Shown: positions 49,387 through 61,594, counted from the first letter of the stretch. The stretch is DNA of 64,000 nucleotides from Oxytricha trifallax (GCA_000711775.1 ARYC01017832.1:1-64000); one strand, 5' to 3'. Program-made: numbers and translations. The notes: a model not told the origin generated them from the sequence alone.

Positions 49387-49639
49387 AGTTGTTGAATGAA
49401 ATAGGACTTCAAATAATATAAAAAATAATATGCCTATTAATGTTTAGTGATAAGTAGTATCATTAAAACTCATGAGTTTTTGCAACAATAAAGTAAATTT
49501 CCTCATTATTGAAGATACCTGAAAAGACAGTATAGACAATAAAACAAAGAAATAAAGAAGAAAAACTAGCAAAATTAAGATTAAAGAGAACAAAAATAAA
49601 CTTTACAGGTTAATAATTAGCTTATCTAATTTCTAAAGA

Positions 49640-50346
49640 AACTTTGAAGGAATAGATGGTGCTCTCTTTAGAATAAAAAACTATATTTTTTGAAAACAGC
49701 TTCCAGAATAAAAGTTTTCACCAACGACTCTACATAAAATTTATAAAATTCATGGGATTAGATTTAAGGATTCTAGGACTGACTATAATTTGACAGAACA
49801 TAAAAGCCAACTTATACAATAAGAATTATTAAGAGTTAAAGACAAACAACTAAAATAATTAGCAACAAATAGAATATTGTCTATTTAGATGAAGCTATAT
49901 TTAAAGCACATACAATAAATTATAAAACTTGGGCCAATAAATACACAAATCAGACATTATTTAAGGAAGGTACTAAATTGGACACATTGGTTGCAGTGCT
50001 TATTATTAGCTCTAAGTTTGGACTTGAAGGATTCAGAGTTGTATCAAAATCATTTATAATTAATGATCTTTTATAAGTAATTCAAAAATTAGATACAAAC
50101 TATGAATCACAACCTTTGACTATATTTCTTGACAATCTAAGAGCTCATCACTCCAAAATATTCGAAGAACAGGTTGAAGCTAATGGGTGGCAACTGTTAT
50201 TTAATGCACCTTACTCTTCAAAGTACAATTGTATAGAGAATGTTTTTACAAGAGTTAAAAGAGTATATAAAAATAGTTAATTAAGCATTAGCTTAAAATC
50301 ACAAATAAACAAAACTTTTTATTAGTTGTAAAATAAATTAAGTTGA
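49640..50346 (+). CDS. TBE-D DDE transposase, catalytic domain intact
   Basis: Tc1/mariner-IS630-type transposase of the TBE group. From about 49797 the frame is unbroken to UGA at 50344-50346: TYTIRIIKSQRQTTKIISNK, then YLDEAIFKAHTINYKTWANK (first Asp), TLVAVLIISSKFGLEGFRVV, LTIFLDNLRAHHSKIFEEQV (second Asp) and NAPYSSKYNCIENVFTRVKR (Glu, 34 residues after the second Asp), then a basic tail. So the DD34E triad is complete, unlike copies B, E and G. Upstream, HGIRFKDSRTDYN is joined by a one-base shift near 49790, and the helix-turn-helix region is not clearly readable. Convergent with TBE-D p22, whose 3' end overlaps it. Confidence 0.75.
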
Positions 50347-51190
50347 TTGACATATATGATTGTCAAATGAGTGAAAAACATTGTTTAAGTTTTACTCAAT
50401 TAAAACTAATGAGATTATTTAATGTTAAGTAATTTATTAAAATTAAACATACATAAGTATTTATATCACTAATTCATTTGCATCCTTTTTGCTGGAGGAC
50501 TCCTCATCATCGTGTTTCCTTCCTTTGTGAACAAAATCAAAATCATTTATGGTTACCTCATTTAGTTGTTGTTGCTTTAATCGACAGTGTTAGATATCTT
50601 ATAGCGCTTTCGTTTTTTCTGCTGCTTTCGACCTAATGTCTTAATTTTGAGCATTGAGAGTACTTTTCCCTAATTTTCTTTATATACATAAATATTTATG
50701 TTAACTTACTTGAAAAATGAGAGACAGACTGTATTCCCCTTAAGAACTCTTCACTTATCTAAATTGACTCCCCTTTTTATACTTCATTTAGTATTGTATT
50801 TCTAGCATCCTACTGCGACATAACCATTTATTTCAACCATTCGATTTTGATTTTTCTAAGGATTTCAAAGAAAAAATATTTGTCTGGAAGATCCTTGACC
50901 TCATCTTATATGCCCAAGTATCTGCTGAGCGCTTAATCTTGCTTGACATATTAATATATGTTCGCGACATTTAGTTCAGGATAGTTTGGTACGTTGACAT
51001 AAATTACGTCTGCTGATTAAAGTAGCTCTTTGCGTGAAGAGAGGATATCTTTTATGAATTTCATGCTGGTCCGCTTCTATGAGGGCAGATGATGTCCATT
51101 AGAATGGTTTAGCAAAAATGGCTTACGTGAATTTTTTAAGTGATTGTACCAATCCTGCTTGGTATTCAGGCTTCCGTCTAAGACCCTTGA
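50299..51190 (-). CDS. TBE-D p22 accessory protein
   Basis: Minus strand: an exon-1-like segment (GSLNTKQDWYNHLKN) before a GTAAGCC donor near 51122; exon 2 gives TSMKFIKDILSSRKELLQSA, YVNVPNYPELNVANIYQYVK, LPDKYFFFEILRKIKIEWLK and ISEEFLRGIQSVSHFS. Intron 2 (GTAAGTTAAC...GAAAATTAG, near 50672-50711) is at the same site as in copies E and G. Exon 3 is Q-rich and acidic (LQDIQHCRLKQQQLNEVTIN; GRKHDDEESSSKKDANELVI). The first in-frame UGA lies inside the antisense 3' end of the transposase. Exon 2 is unbroken, so this copy could still be expressed. Function unknown. Confidence 0.7.
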
Positions 51191-51755
51191 ATTTATGTTC
51201 ACGATATTTTCCGAAGACTCCATTTGAATTATATTTATATTTTTATTATTTAAGGTTATATGGTAGGTTACTGATTAATAAACGATATTCTAAATTAAAT
51301 AGATATGATTGGATTAATTAACTATAAATACTTAAATAAATTAAATATATTGGTTTAAAATTTTAATGTGAACATAATTAAACTGCTCGAAGAGTTTATA
51401 CAATAAAGTTGAAATGATTTTATGATGTGTTCTCAAGGGGTTCAAAATTAATAGGAAATAAATTATATTGTCATAATTAAATATATTTTTTATAAAATTA
51501 TTTATGTTCACATAATTATAATGAACCTTTTAAAATTTTTTAAAAATTTTTCCAGAAAATTTTCACCATCATTTATATAATTTAATCATGATTCCCTTTC
51601 AGATACCTTTCAGATTCTTTTACAAGAATCTTTCAGAAACATGATTATTTATGTTTGCATTAGCTAGTTATATTTATAAATAAATTAAGACAAACAAACT
51701 TTTTAATTTCTTATATTTAATAGCCATATTATAATTAAGTAAACAATAAATAAAT

Positions 51756-53300
51756 ATGAAAAACAATTCATCAAGTTAATTATCTTTATCTAGTGTTGGA
51801 AGTAACCAGAAGGATAAAGACTATAAATAAAACTTAGATGAAGTCAACGATTCATAATTAAGTTAAGACATAATTAAAAAACCAATAAAAAGGGGCGAAG
51901 AGGAATACTAATAATACTATTCTAAGTGGCAATAGAGGAGATCGCCTCGTGCCCAGAATAAAGACAAGAAACCCAGAATTCTCATGGAATGTTAATTATG
52001 CTCACTTGTATACATCCCTTGAGCTTAAGAGGCACATGCTGGTACATCAGAGAGAAAATGGAACGTTTATTTAACTAAAACTTGGAGGTAAATATACTTG
52101 CCTTATTTGTTTCAAAGCAAAAGCAAAGTCTAAATTTTCTTCGATATCAAAACTTTTTATTAACTTAAGTAAACACAATAAATAAGAAATTCTGGCTGCT
52201 GGTTATTTAAAAATAGTAAGCTTACATAATTTTTAATTTTTTAGATTCTTAATTAAATTATATAAGCAAAACAAAGCTTAAAAATAAAAGAATTTTGAGC
52301 AGCGATTAGGATGACTCTAAAAGTGAAAACATAAAAATTAAAGGGGAGGGAAAGGATTTGCTTTGTGAATAATCATAACTCTCAAGCTAAAGCTTGCAAT
52401 TTATTGAAACTAACACTACCAGTAAATCTATGTTTATTAGTGAAGTGATTGAAAAATAAAAGAAAACTTTTAAAGTACAATTAATAGGGTCTGTTAAATA
52501 TGATATAGCAATGATACTTGAACTTTCACTTGACTCAAATATTCTATATAATAACGAAGCAAAATTTTATTCTATAGAAGGTTACAATAACTCTTGTACT
52601 CTAAGATCTCAATAACATTTAGAACTTAACAATGTTTTTATGGAATGAACTTAACAATTTCTTTTAATGAAATAAATTCAAAGTTATGCGACATATTTAG
52701 CCTTAAGTTCAAAGCTACTAATACAAACTTTTGGGTGTATTCTTTGATGAATAAGCAATTCATATTAAATGACTGAACTTTGATAAATCATTTGTATAGA
52801 TAATAGAAACTAAGCTTTCCTAATAATAAATAAGAAAGTATTTACTTTAGATAATAGATGCAGTTGAAGAGCTTCACTGACTATGTATCGTACATAGATT
52901 CTTAACTCCAAACAATAATAAAATCACTTATGGCTAAATGAGCTAAATCTTTTTAACACATTATGGTTATGCTTCATTTTTCGAGTAAAAATCTTTAGCT
53001 GGTGCCATACCTTTAACCTATTGCTAGCACTATGTGGATTTAAAAGAAATGGAAGATAAAGATCCTAGATAGGATGTTTATTCCTTAATTGTCATAATAA
53101 TTAGAATGAAGATAGGGAAGAAATTTATAAACTTAGAATAAACTACTAACGACTTTGGGGAAATGGCATTGATACTCAGAAAAGACAAGACTTTTGAAAA
53201 TTATAGTGAAAATATTTTAGACTATATTTGTTAAGATTTTTCTAAAGTGCCATCTTTATCATAGTTAAAGAAAATAGTAAAATTGTATTTTTTTAACTGA
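51756..53300 (+). pseudogene. TBE-D zinc-finger/kinase gene ('57-kDa')
   Basis: Starts at ATG 51756 with a Ser/Gln/Asn-rich N-terminus (MKNNSSSQLSLSSVGSNQKD). Finger 1 is ILMECQLCSLVYIP, then LELKRHMLVHQ after a one-base shift near 52018; finger 2 is GGKYTCLICFKAKAK...LSKH. From about 52420 come kinase-domain segments: ISEVIEKQKKTFKVQLIGSV, AVEELH, IVHRFLTPNNNKITYG (catalytic loop with HRD changed to HRF, about 52885-52915), HYGYASFFEQKSLAGAIPLT and YVDLKEMEDKDPRQDVYSLI. Order and modules match the TBE 57-kDa protein. The lost catalytic Asp and shifts make it inactive. Divergent from p22. Confidence 0.7.
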
Positions 53301-53609
53301 TTCTTTGATTAATTATATCAACTTACTTATTTTTCTCAGATTTTTATAATTGCTTGAATTTGAAATTCGATTTAATTTGCCATCAAGAGAATAAACCAAC
53401 TATTTGAATATTTATTCTATACTTAATGGCAGCTCTGGCTGCTCATTGAAACGGTGCATAATTACAAATATCATCTAAAATTATCATTAAATTTCTAATG
53501 TTTTATAAAGATGTATCCCAACATATATTTTTATAATTTAAATTATAAATTTAAGACTTAATTGACTTTTTCAAATATATATTTATTTTACTAAGTTTAA
53601 AATTAATGA

Positions 53610-54240
53610 GGGGGCGATATCTGAACCTATGCTGCAGTTTCTGAACCAAAACTATTTTTTATGTTTCAATTAATGTATAGATCAAATAAGGGTCGAAAAA
53701 TCTGAATTCGACAATATAAATTAAATTTGAATGTTTTAGTGTGTCAATTTTGCATTATAATATACAATTTTATCATAAAATATTTTCAATAAAAGTAATC
53801 TATTTTATATAGAAACATATTTTAAAATGATTAATTTTAAAAATCGTCGTATTAAATAAGCCATTGCCTAAGGCCAAGATGAAATTTACTGAATACAATA
53901 GTATATGACACCATGATAAACATCTTAATCAACAAAAACCTACTTAAAGAACTTAAAGATATTTCTTGAGAATCAATAATATTAACAGTTGGATGGTATG
54001 ATGAATTGTAAAATTAATCATTTTAAAATATGTTTCTATATAAAATAGATTACTTTTATTGAAAATATTTTATGATAAAATTGTATATTATAATGCAAAA
54101 TTGACACACTAAAAAACTCAAATTTAATTCTATTGTCGAATTCAGATTTTTCGACCCTTATTTGATCTATAGCATTAATTGAAACATAAAAAATAGTTTT
54201 GGTTCAGAAACTGCAGCATAGGTTCAGATATCCCCCCCCC
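53610..54240. mobile_element. Foldback MITE with G-rich ends
   Basis: Arms of about 230 bp, ends GGGG-(C)-GATATCTGAACCTATGC and the inverse ending in nine Cs; inner repeat CTGCAGTTTCTGAACC. Loop near 53841-54009. No clear target duplication and no coding capacity. It follows the 3' end of the TBE-D kinase gene by about 300 bp. Confidence 0.85.
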
Positions 54241-54244
54241 AATT

Positions 54245-55430
54245 TACAGTTATTATTACTTGGGTAACTTGAAATGACTTTTATAAGGGAAAAAAATTAT
54301 TATTTAGAAAATTAATTTTTAATTGATCAATATTTTCATGTTGAAAATTATTCACCCACATGATCATAGTCACTACTCCTCCTTCTATAGCAAACATTAA
54401 TTAAATTATTATAATTAAAAAGCAATAATATTTAATCGAAAATACAAGATGTTGTTTTACATTAAATATTTGGGGTTTCTATTTTTTATTTTTGTATCTT
54501 TTCTAATATAAATATTTAAACGTATAATAGATGCTTCTCTCGTTGCTATTTGTTAAAGTGAAATATTTAAAATACTAAAGTTAAATTAAAAGAAAATTTT
54601 TATAAAAAATGATGGAACCTTGAATTTAAGGGATTCATTAAATTTAACTTGTTAATTAAATTAAATTACTTCAATATAATGCTTCATAATTTTATTTTGT
54701 TTCTGGTTCAATTTATGATTCATATTTAATCATTAGTGTGTAAAATTAAAATTTGATAATAAATTATTGTTTTAAAATAATTTATTATGATTATTATTAA
54801 ATTTATTCATTGTGTTTTCGCATTTTTTATAAATAATTATTATTCAAAAAAGTACTATTATCTATAATATAGTTTATGAATATTTTATTAAATCATTTTG
54901 ATCATAAATAGAGCTCAAGCCTTCGGAAGTTGTATTTAAGTTTATTGAATAGCTAATTCAAATTTAATTTCATTTTTATAGGTTGCAAAATTTAACTCTG
55001 AAACAGAAAGGGTCTTTATTTCTTAAAATTTTATAAATAGTTATTATATAAAAAATTTTACTTTTATTATATAAAAAGAAAGTAAATTTATTCTTCTTAA
55101 GTCGAACTTATTTTGAATCTCTATTTTTTAAATACAAATTTGATAAACTATTTTTAATATAAATTATATTAAAGCAATATTTGATTTGGATATTATTTGC
55201 TCAATGATGTATATATAATATTAATGTTAAAGCCTGTTATATTTGCTGCTTAGACAATTTAACTATTTTCATTTAATTCATTATTATGCATTAACTTAAT
55301 TATTATATATAATTTCGAATGTAAATATGCTTTATTTATTAACATTGAAAAATTATAATATTTCTGGCTGTTTACGATTATTTACTTGCACTTTCTATAA
55401 GGGAGCTTTTGGTATTTTCTTAAGAATTTA
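54245..55430. other. AT-rich stretch, no gene seen
   Basis: Very AT-rich, no codon structure or repeats recognised. Confidence 0.5.
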
Positions 55431-55435
55431 AAGAC

Positions 55436-56356
55436 TCATTTTACTATTGTCTAAGTAAATTTTAGAAAGTATTTTTTTAAATTATTTTAATCATCAATAG
55501 TGTGTGATTGATCTATTATGCTACCTCTATTTGATTTATTAATTATTATTAAGACTATCAATATATATAAATTATAGTCAATTTATTCAGTTGAGGTGAT
55601 TGATAAACTGCCAACCTAATAAGACTTTGTGTGTAGATGCTAAGCCTTAGGAACGGTAAAATAATTAATCAATAGAAATAGCAAAAACTATTAGGTGTTA
55701 ATTTCAAAATAGATTAAATTTTTGAATAAGTTTCCATATTGTATAATTCCTATTTAAGAATTGCTTTTTTACTATCCTTTGCCTATACCATTACTACTGT
55801 TGTTATTGCTTGAATAGAAATTACTAACATTTTTATTATTTATTTTCTTTCTGTATGAATTAAGTGCTTTTGTGCAATGCTATTACTGCTACAGCTACTA
55901 AAATTATTATGATAGTCGCTACTATTGGTTTAATTTATATTATTTTTGATAAATGTCTTAATCGTTCTAAAGTATCTGAATAGAGATCATGCTCCAATTG
56001 TCCCCCGAATTATATTTTTAATGATTCATTTCATTCATGTTTAAATCAATAAACTCATATCTGTTCGTTATATGTTTATTGCTATTCTGCTAAAGTTAAA
56101 AACTCCTATTTGCAGAATGATTAAGCTTGTAATGCCCTTTGAATGCTATTTTATTGAGGTTATATTTGACTATTATTCACGGAGTCAATAGTGTAGGCTG
56201 TGCTCTCAGTAGAGGAGAGGCTAGATTAGAAAGGGTGATAATAAACTGATTAATTGTGTTGTTATATGTTTCTGCGGTCGGAATTCTTCGAATTGCAATG
56301 GAGGTCATTGACTTAGTTTTTCTGAAGTTGGGAATTGTTTTTATTTCGGCCTTCAT
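55436..56356 (-). CDS. Hypothetical Q/N-rich protein, one in-frame UGA
   Basis: From ATG 56356 the first 59 codons contain no TAA/TAG/TGA and look strongly protein-like (MKAEIKTIPNFRKTKSMTSI, then AIRRIPTAETYNNTINQFII, LSNLASPLLRAQPTLLTP), in a GC-raised block, ending at UGA 56177-56179. The same frame then continues without another UGA to 55436, reading a Gln/Asn-rich stretch in which Gln is encoded mainly by TAG and TAA (LNQQQRLSQQFQQLQQQQH; SNFYSSNNNNSSNGIGKGQQ). Either the UGA is a mutation in a longer gene, or the short ORF is the gene. Triplet repeats make other frames look open too. No family recognised. Confidence 0.3.
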
Positions 56357-56681
56357 CCTTTCCCTTCAAAAATTTATCTTACTGAAAATTTCTCTAAGTA
56401 AACATAATAAATTGAACAAATATTTAATATTTCAATTGTTATTGACTCTTTTACTTTCAAGGAAACTGCTGATTTTATTGCTTGAAAAGAATCTCATATT
56501 ATATGCTAATTAATATTACTTTTCCGACTAAAAGACGATATAAAAAATTAATATACTGGGTACTGTGCTGCGTTTACATTTAAGTTGAACTTATTCTTGG
56601 GCTGTTTATCATGTTAATAGACTTATCAATAAAGTTCATCCTCCTTAAATTTAATGAATAAATTATTCTAAATAATAATAG

Positions 56682-57813
56682 TGTTAAAATATAAAACAAA
56701 TAGGTAAATTGACATAAAGTTAATTAAGATTAAGAATGCTTTGAGTGTAACTGTCATGTTTTTGGTAAGCTTTTAATACTAATCAGGTTTAAAAAAGATT
56801 AAATTAATGTGTAATTAAATAACAGTAATTAGATTTAAAATGTACAGTAATTGGCCATAAGAATGTACGATTTGTACTTGGTACATTTAATTAAATTATT
56901 ATATTAGATTTAATATTAAAAAGTGTGTAATGTACCATGTACCGTTTGTACATTCATATATGACATAAACCGTACAAATAACAAACCCCAATAGTCTAAT
57001 TCTAAGGTGTGATGTATAATATGTTTAAAGTTTTAATTAATTATTAAGCGTAAGGTACTAATGTCTGAGCCGTGTAATCTGTACCACTCCCTCTCCCCCG
57101 CGCCGATATCACTCTATGTCTTTCTCCTCCGGATGTCTGACTGCGCTGTACCGTATCTTCTCTGATCTCTATCGTCCGTGCCACTAGGGCCTAGTTGTTG
57201 CCGGCAATAACAAGTCTTTTAAGACATCCTTTGCACCAGTTCGCTGATTTCGCATCTTTCACAATTAATCACAAGTACACCGTAAGCTACAGTCGTCGGG
57301 TTCTGCCCTAGTGGCACGGACGATAGAGATCAGAGAAGATACGGTACAGCGCAGTCAGACATCCGGAGGAGAAAGACATAGAGTGATATCGGCGCGGGGG
57401 AGAGGGAGTGGTACAGATTACACGGCTCAGACATTAGTACCTTACGCTTAATAATTAATTAAAACTTTAAACATATTATACATCACACCTTAGAATTAGA
57501 CTATTGGGGTTTGTTATTTGTACGGTTTATGTCATATATGAATGTACAAACGGTACATGGTACATTACACACTTTTTAATATTAAATCTAATATAATAAT
57601 TTAATTAAATGTACCAAGTACAAATCGTACATTCTTATGGCCAATTACTGTACATTTTAAATCTAATTACTGTTATTTAATTACACATTAATTTAATCTT
57701 TTTTAAACCTGATTAGTATTAAAAGCTTACCAAAAACATGACAGTTACACTCAAAGCATTCTTAATCTTAATTAACTTTATGTCAATTTACCTATTTGTT
57801 TTATATTTTAACA
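56682..57813. mobile_element. Large foldback element with GC-rich core
   Basis: Near-perfect arms of about 509 bp (56682-57190 and 57306-57813) with ends TGTTAAAATATAAAACAAAT around a 115-bp spacer. The inner 130 bp of each arm are GC-rich (for example CCCTCTCCCCCGCGCCGATA), unlike the AT-rich outer arms. ATAATAATA stands on both sides, a possible 9-bp duplication that simple AT sequence could mimic. The spacer is unique and has no evident frame. Confidence 0.85.
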
Positions 57814-58102
57814 ATAATAATACTATAAGATATTACTTCATTTGTGCCCGTCATTGGTAAACTGCTGGAACTAACTGCTTCTTCTGGAAGAGTCTAAATA
57901 ACCATTTAGAACATCGTCTGAGACCAAATCGTTTCCTTTTATTTCAAGCCACCAGCATTATTTGAAATTATTCATTGATTTGTTGCTAATATCAGTTTGA
58001 ATATTGTGTTTGACAAGCAATTGTATGAGCCCACAAGGTAAGGATAATTGTTTTTATTATTCACAACTGTGTTCGCATTAGTACTTTGATCGTCATTGAA
58101 AC

Positions 58103-58270
58103 GGGTTTTGACGTCAAAACCAAATACCTGACGTCGAATTAGGATACATTACTTCAGGATTAACCACATGATGTAAGGATCTGCAAGTGATATCAAGATC
58201 CACCACGTTACGTCAGTACAACCATACGTGACGTCAGGAACCGATACATGGCGTCAAGATCCACCATATA
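58103..58270. repeat. Degenerate TGACGTCA-type subterminal repeats
   Basis: About seven degenerate units of 19-22 bp, such as ATACCTGACGTCGAATTAGG, ATACGTGACGTCAGGAACCG and ATACATGGCGTCAAGATCCA. The opposite end (61545-61580) has two inverted units. Such subterminal repeats commonly bind a transposase. Confidence 0.7.
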
Positions 58271-58885
58271 GTTTCCTTATCACTTTTACATAAAAATAAT
58301 TTTTTCCCAATAATTTTTACAATTATATTATTAATATCTATAAATAAACTATGATATCCATCATACATCATATTTTTAATTTTTATAAATAAAGTATAAT
58401 ATTTCCAAAGAGACTATTAAAATTTAATTTGATTATATTTTTCTTATTTTAACTTCAAATTGCATAAAGTAAAACTTAAATTATAATAAATTTATCGGTA
58501 ATTTCATTTAACTGTTTATTTATTTTAAGATATTAAATATTATTTAAGAACAATAATGATAATAATAGATTAGTATTTTGATAAATAAAAATAAAGTAGT
58601 TTATAGCAATTTTGAAATATAGAATTAATATTATTTTGTAAGGATATTAAATTTAGCTCTTATTTTCTCATACATTAGGTTAATTACTGAAAATATAGTA
58701 TTATTAATTTAATATAATTACTCTCTATTAAAAGTTCCAAGACACAAAAGATATAACAGGATTTGATAAATAAAATTTAAATATCTTTGTTTTAATTATC
58801 TAAAATTGGTATTAGGGGAAAAGCTTTATGTCTATCATTTTTTTATAAATATTAAAGGAATTTTATAATTCTCATTCAAATTTTG

Positions 58886-60597
58886 GGATGGGGTGTATGA
58901 GGCTGGAATTTTTTGAAATTCCAGCACCATTCTGGAACTCCAGATCCAATGAATCTGGAATTCCAGATACAGAACTGGAATTCCAGATCTGTACAGGGAT
59001 ATCTCAATTAATGATATTAAGTTATAATTAGAGATATATTGGATTTTATAATATAATGTATAAAATCTAATTTTATATATTATCAATCATCATATTAATA
59101 TTATTTTAATTTTTCTAATTATAAAAAATTCATCAATAACTAAATCTGCATTATTTTAAACATTTCTCAACAATGATTTAATATCTGTTCAATTTTACAA
59201 TAAAACAATAATAAGTAAATATTCTAGGTCTTGAAGTTGTTTTACTTCTGGAAAGTATTTATATGATAATTATTTTTAATAAAAATATAATAATTCATAA
59301 TATAAAAAATACACATCATAATTCCTGTTAATTAATTATGATGAAAATCAAGAGACCTAAAAATCAATCTTAAATGAAATGTTATATTAGAAGAATTTGT
59401 ATCAATGATAAAAAATTTAATTTTAATTATTAAATAACCATGACTATGTCAAAAAATTAAAATTTTAAATATTTTCCTCAGTTTTTTAAAGAAATTAAAA
59501 TCTTTTAATACTGATGATAAATTAAATTTAATGTCAGTTGAGAATTCGACTTTCTATAAAATCTAATAGTGATTTTTAATATATAAATTTATAAATCTTT
59601 AAAAACCAACACCTACTTTTCACCAATGAATTTATAATTTATATGCAACAAAATTTCCACATAAATTAAAACTTCATATAGTTGTTTCAAGCAAATTCCA
59701 AAAGCCTTATTATTTCTCTAATTTAAAAAGCCATTTTTTTAAATGGCTAAAAATACTTTAATTTTACTAATAGTAATATAATGAACTATTTAAATATTAA
59801 ATAGCATGTGAGATATCGCTTATTTGTTTCAGATGTTTATTTAGAAATATCAAATAATTATCTTAATTTTTTTCACAAAATTGTCTAAGTTATAATGAAA
59901 ATTACTTTTAATTAATAATTAACGCTATAAATAAGTATTTTTCATTCAATATAATAATATAATAAGCTTTAATAACTCTAAATAATAGGTTCAGGAAATA
60001 AGCCAGTTTGCTATAATTTAATTTATTATGGAAAATATTTTGAATGATTACATTTTAATAAACAACCTAATTCTCTATACATTTTTTAATCATAATCTTT
60101 ATTTTAATGATTATTAAAAACTAATATAATCAATCTTGATTTGGTAATCATAAAAATAGAAATTAAATTGGCCATAATTTATTATTATTTTAATATTATA
60201 AATAATAATTTTATTTGATAAACTAAATATATATTTTAAATAATTTATATTTAATATATTAAAAAATATTCTTATTATTAGGCTTTTGATATTAAAACTT
60301 GCACTTTATTAATCATGTCTACAATTTTATAAATTTTTTTTATTTTAAATATATCTTAAATGTTAAACTAGGTATAGTATAAAAATAAATCATTTATTCA
60401 TTTTCATCTAACTTATACTTAATGCAATATAATTTTTGAAAATTCCAGATCCAATGAATCTGGAATTCCAGATACAGTTCTGGAATTCCAGTTCTGTATC
60501 TGGAACGATTTTCACCATTCTGGAATTTTTTTCACCAATCTGGAATTCCAGAATGGTGCTGGAATTTCAAAAAATTCCAGAATTGTACACCCCATCC
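58886..60597. mobile_element. 1.7-kb nested element with perfect 8-bp duplication
   Basis: Terminal repeats start GGATGGGGTGTA, share GGAATTTTTTGAAATTCCAG and CACCATTCTGGAA on both sides, and are flanked by AAATTTTG (58878-58885, 60598-60605). Near both ends are many copies of the palindrome CTGGAATTCCAG. The interior (about 59000-60420) is AT-rich without a gene. It sits inside the 58103-61582 element, so it inserted later. hAT-like by duplication length. Confidence 0.8.
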
Positions 60598-61594
60598 AAA
60601 TTTTGATTTATTTTATTTATGAAAATACCACTATTATAAATGTATTATAAAAATGAACTTAATCAAAAGTTCTTATAAGTTTAACATATAAACTTATATC
60701 TAAACATTTTTTATTTATTATCTCTTGACTTAAGAAATCTAAATTATAATTCAAAACTTATTTTTCGTAAAATCATAGTTATCATTTTATTTAAACAACA
60801 ATTTCGCTATCTATAACTAAAGAGGCTTAATCTATACTTATTTAAATATTTTTAATTTAATTATTAACTAACATTTTTTATTATTTATAATGAAATTTGT
60901 AAACTTAACATTTTTTAATATAATTAATCATAAAAATCAATAAATGTTCGTTTACTAGATAAATAAATTATACAATTATTTTTGAAAAAAAAGATAAAAA
61001 TTTGAAATAGTATTTTTCATAATCGAAGTTTTTAAAATATTTTTTTTATTGCACTCTTTTATGATGTTTCATAAATGATTATTAATTAATTTTATTTTAA
61101 GTAATATTCTCAAGAGATCAAAATAAAATCTTAACAATCAATTAAGTAATTGGTCTCTTTGTATTTTGACTTTTTAAAATGGTAAATTTATTTTCCAATT
61201 CATATAAATACATTATATTTATTTAGATGTATAATCTAAGAATAAGTGTCAATTACAAAATTCGGATAGTTAAATTGCTATTGCTCTTATATTACTTAAT
61301 ATATTTAGTTAATATGTTTGTATTAAAACTTAGATCATCTTAAGTATAGCTATTTATAACAAAATATCTACAAAATTACTTCATATTAAAATAATTTAAA
61401 ACCGTTATATGCATTTTAATTATTTCATTTATGCTAGGAATCTTACTTAAATTAATTATAACTGTTAATTATAGAGTTATAATTGTAGAAATCATTGGGA
61501 AAAAATTGATTTCTATGTATAAGTGATAAAAAACTATATGGTAGATCTTGACGTCATGCATCGGATCCTGACGTAAATACCCATTGAAACTTAT

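Larger units (their letters stand above)
58103..61582. mobile_element. 3.5-kb element with perfect 8-bp target duplication
   Basis: Ends GGGTTTTGACG and (inverse) GGGTATTTACG, flanked on both sides by ATTGAAAC (58095-58102, 61583-61590). Imperfect terminal inverted repeats of about 200 bp include TCAAGATC-ACCATATAGTTT and TTTTTTCCCAAT-ATTT-TACAATTATA on both sides. An 8-bp duplication fits the hAT superfamily. The interior is AT-rich and holds another inserted element (58886-60597); no transposase frame was seen, so it is presumably non-autonomous. Confidence 0.75.

Noticed and set aside
49224..49421. 65-codon open frame with repeated SSFGGG motif
   Set aside because: It lies in the arm of the inverted-repeat element at 48917-49386 and reads its duplicated terminal motif.
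51118..51321. 67-codon plus-strand open frame
   Set aside because: Antisense to exon 1 and the spacer of TBE-D p22; no independent support.
58835..59086. 83-codon minus-strand open frame with repeated LEFQ-like motifs
   Set aside because: Reads the CTGGAATTCCAG terminal repeats of the nested element.
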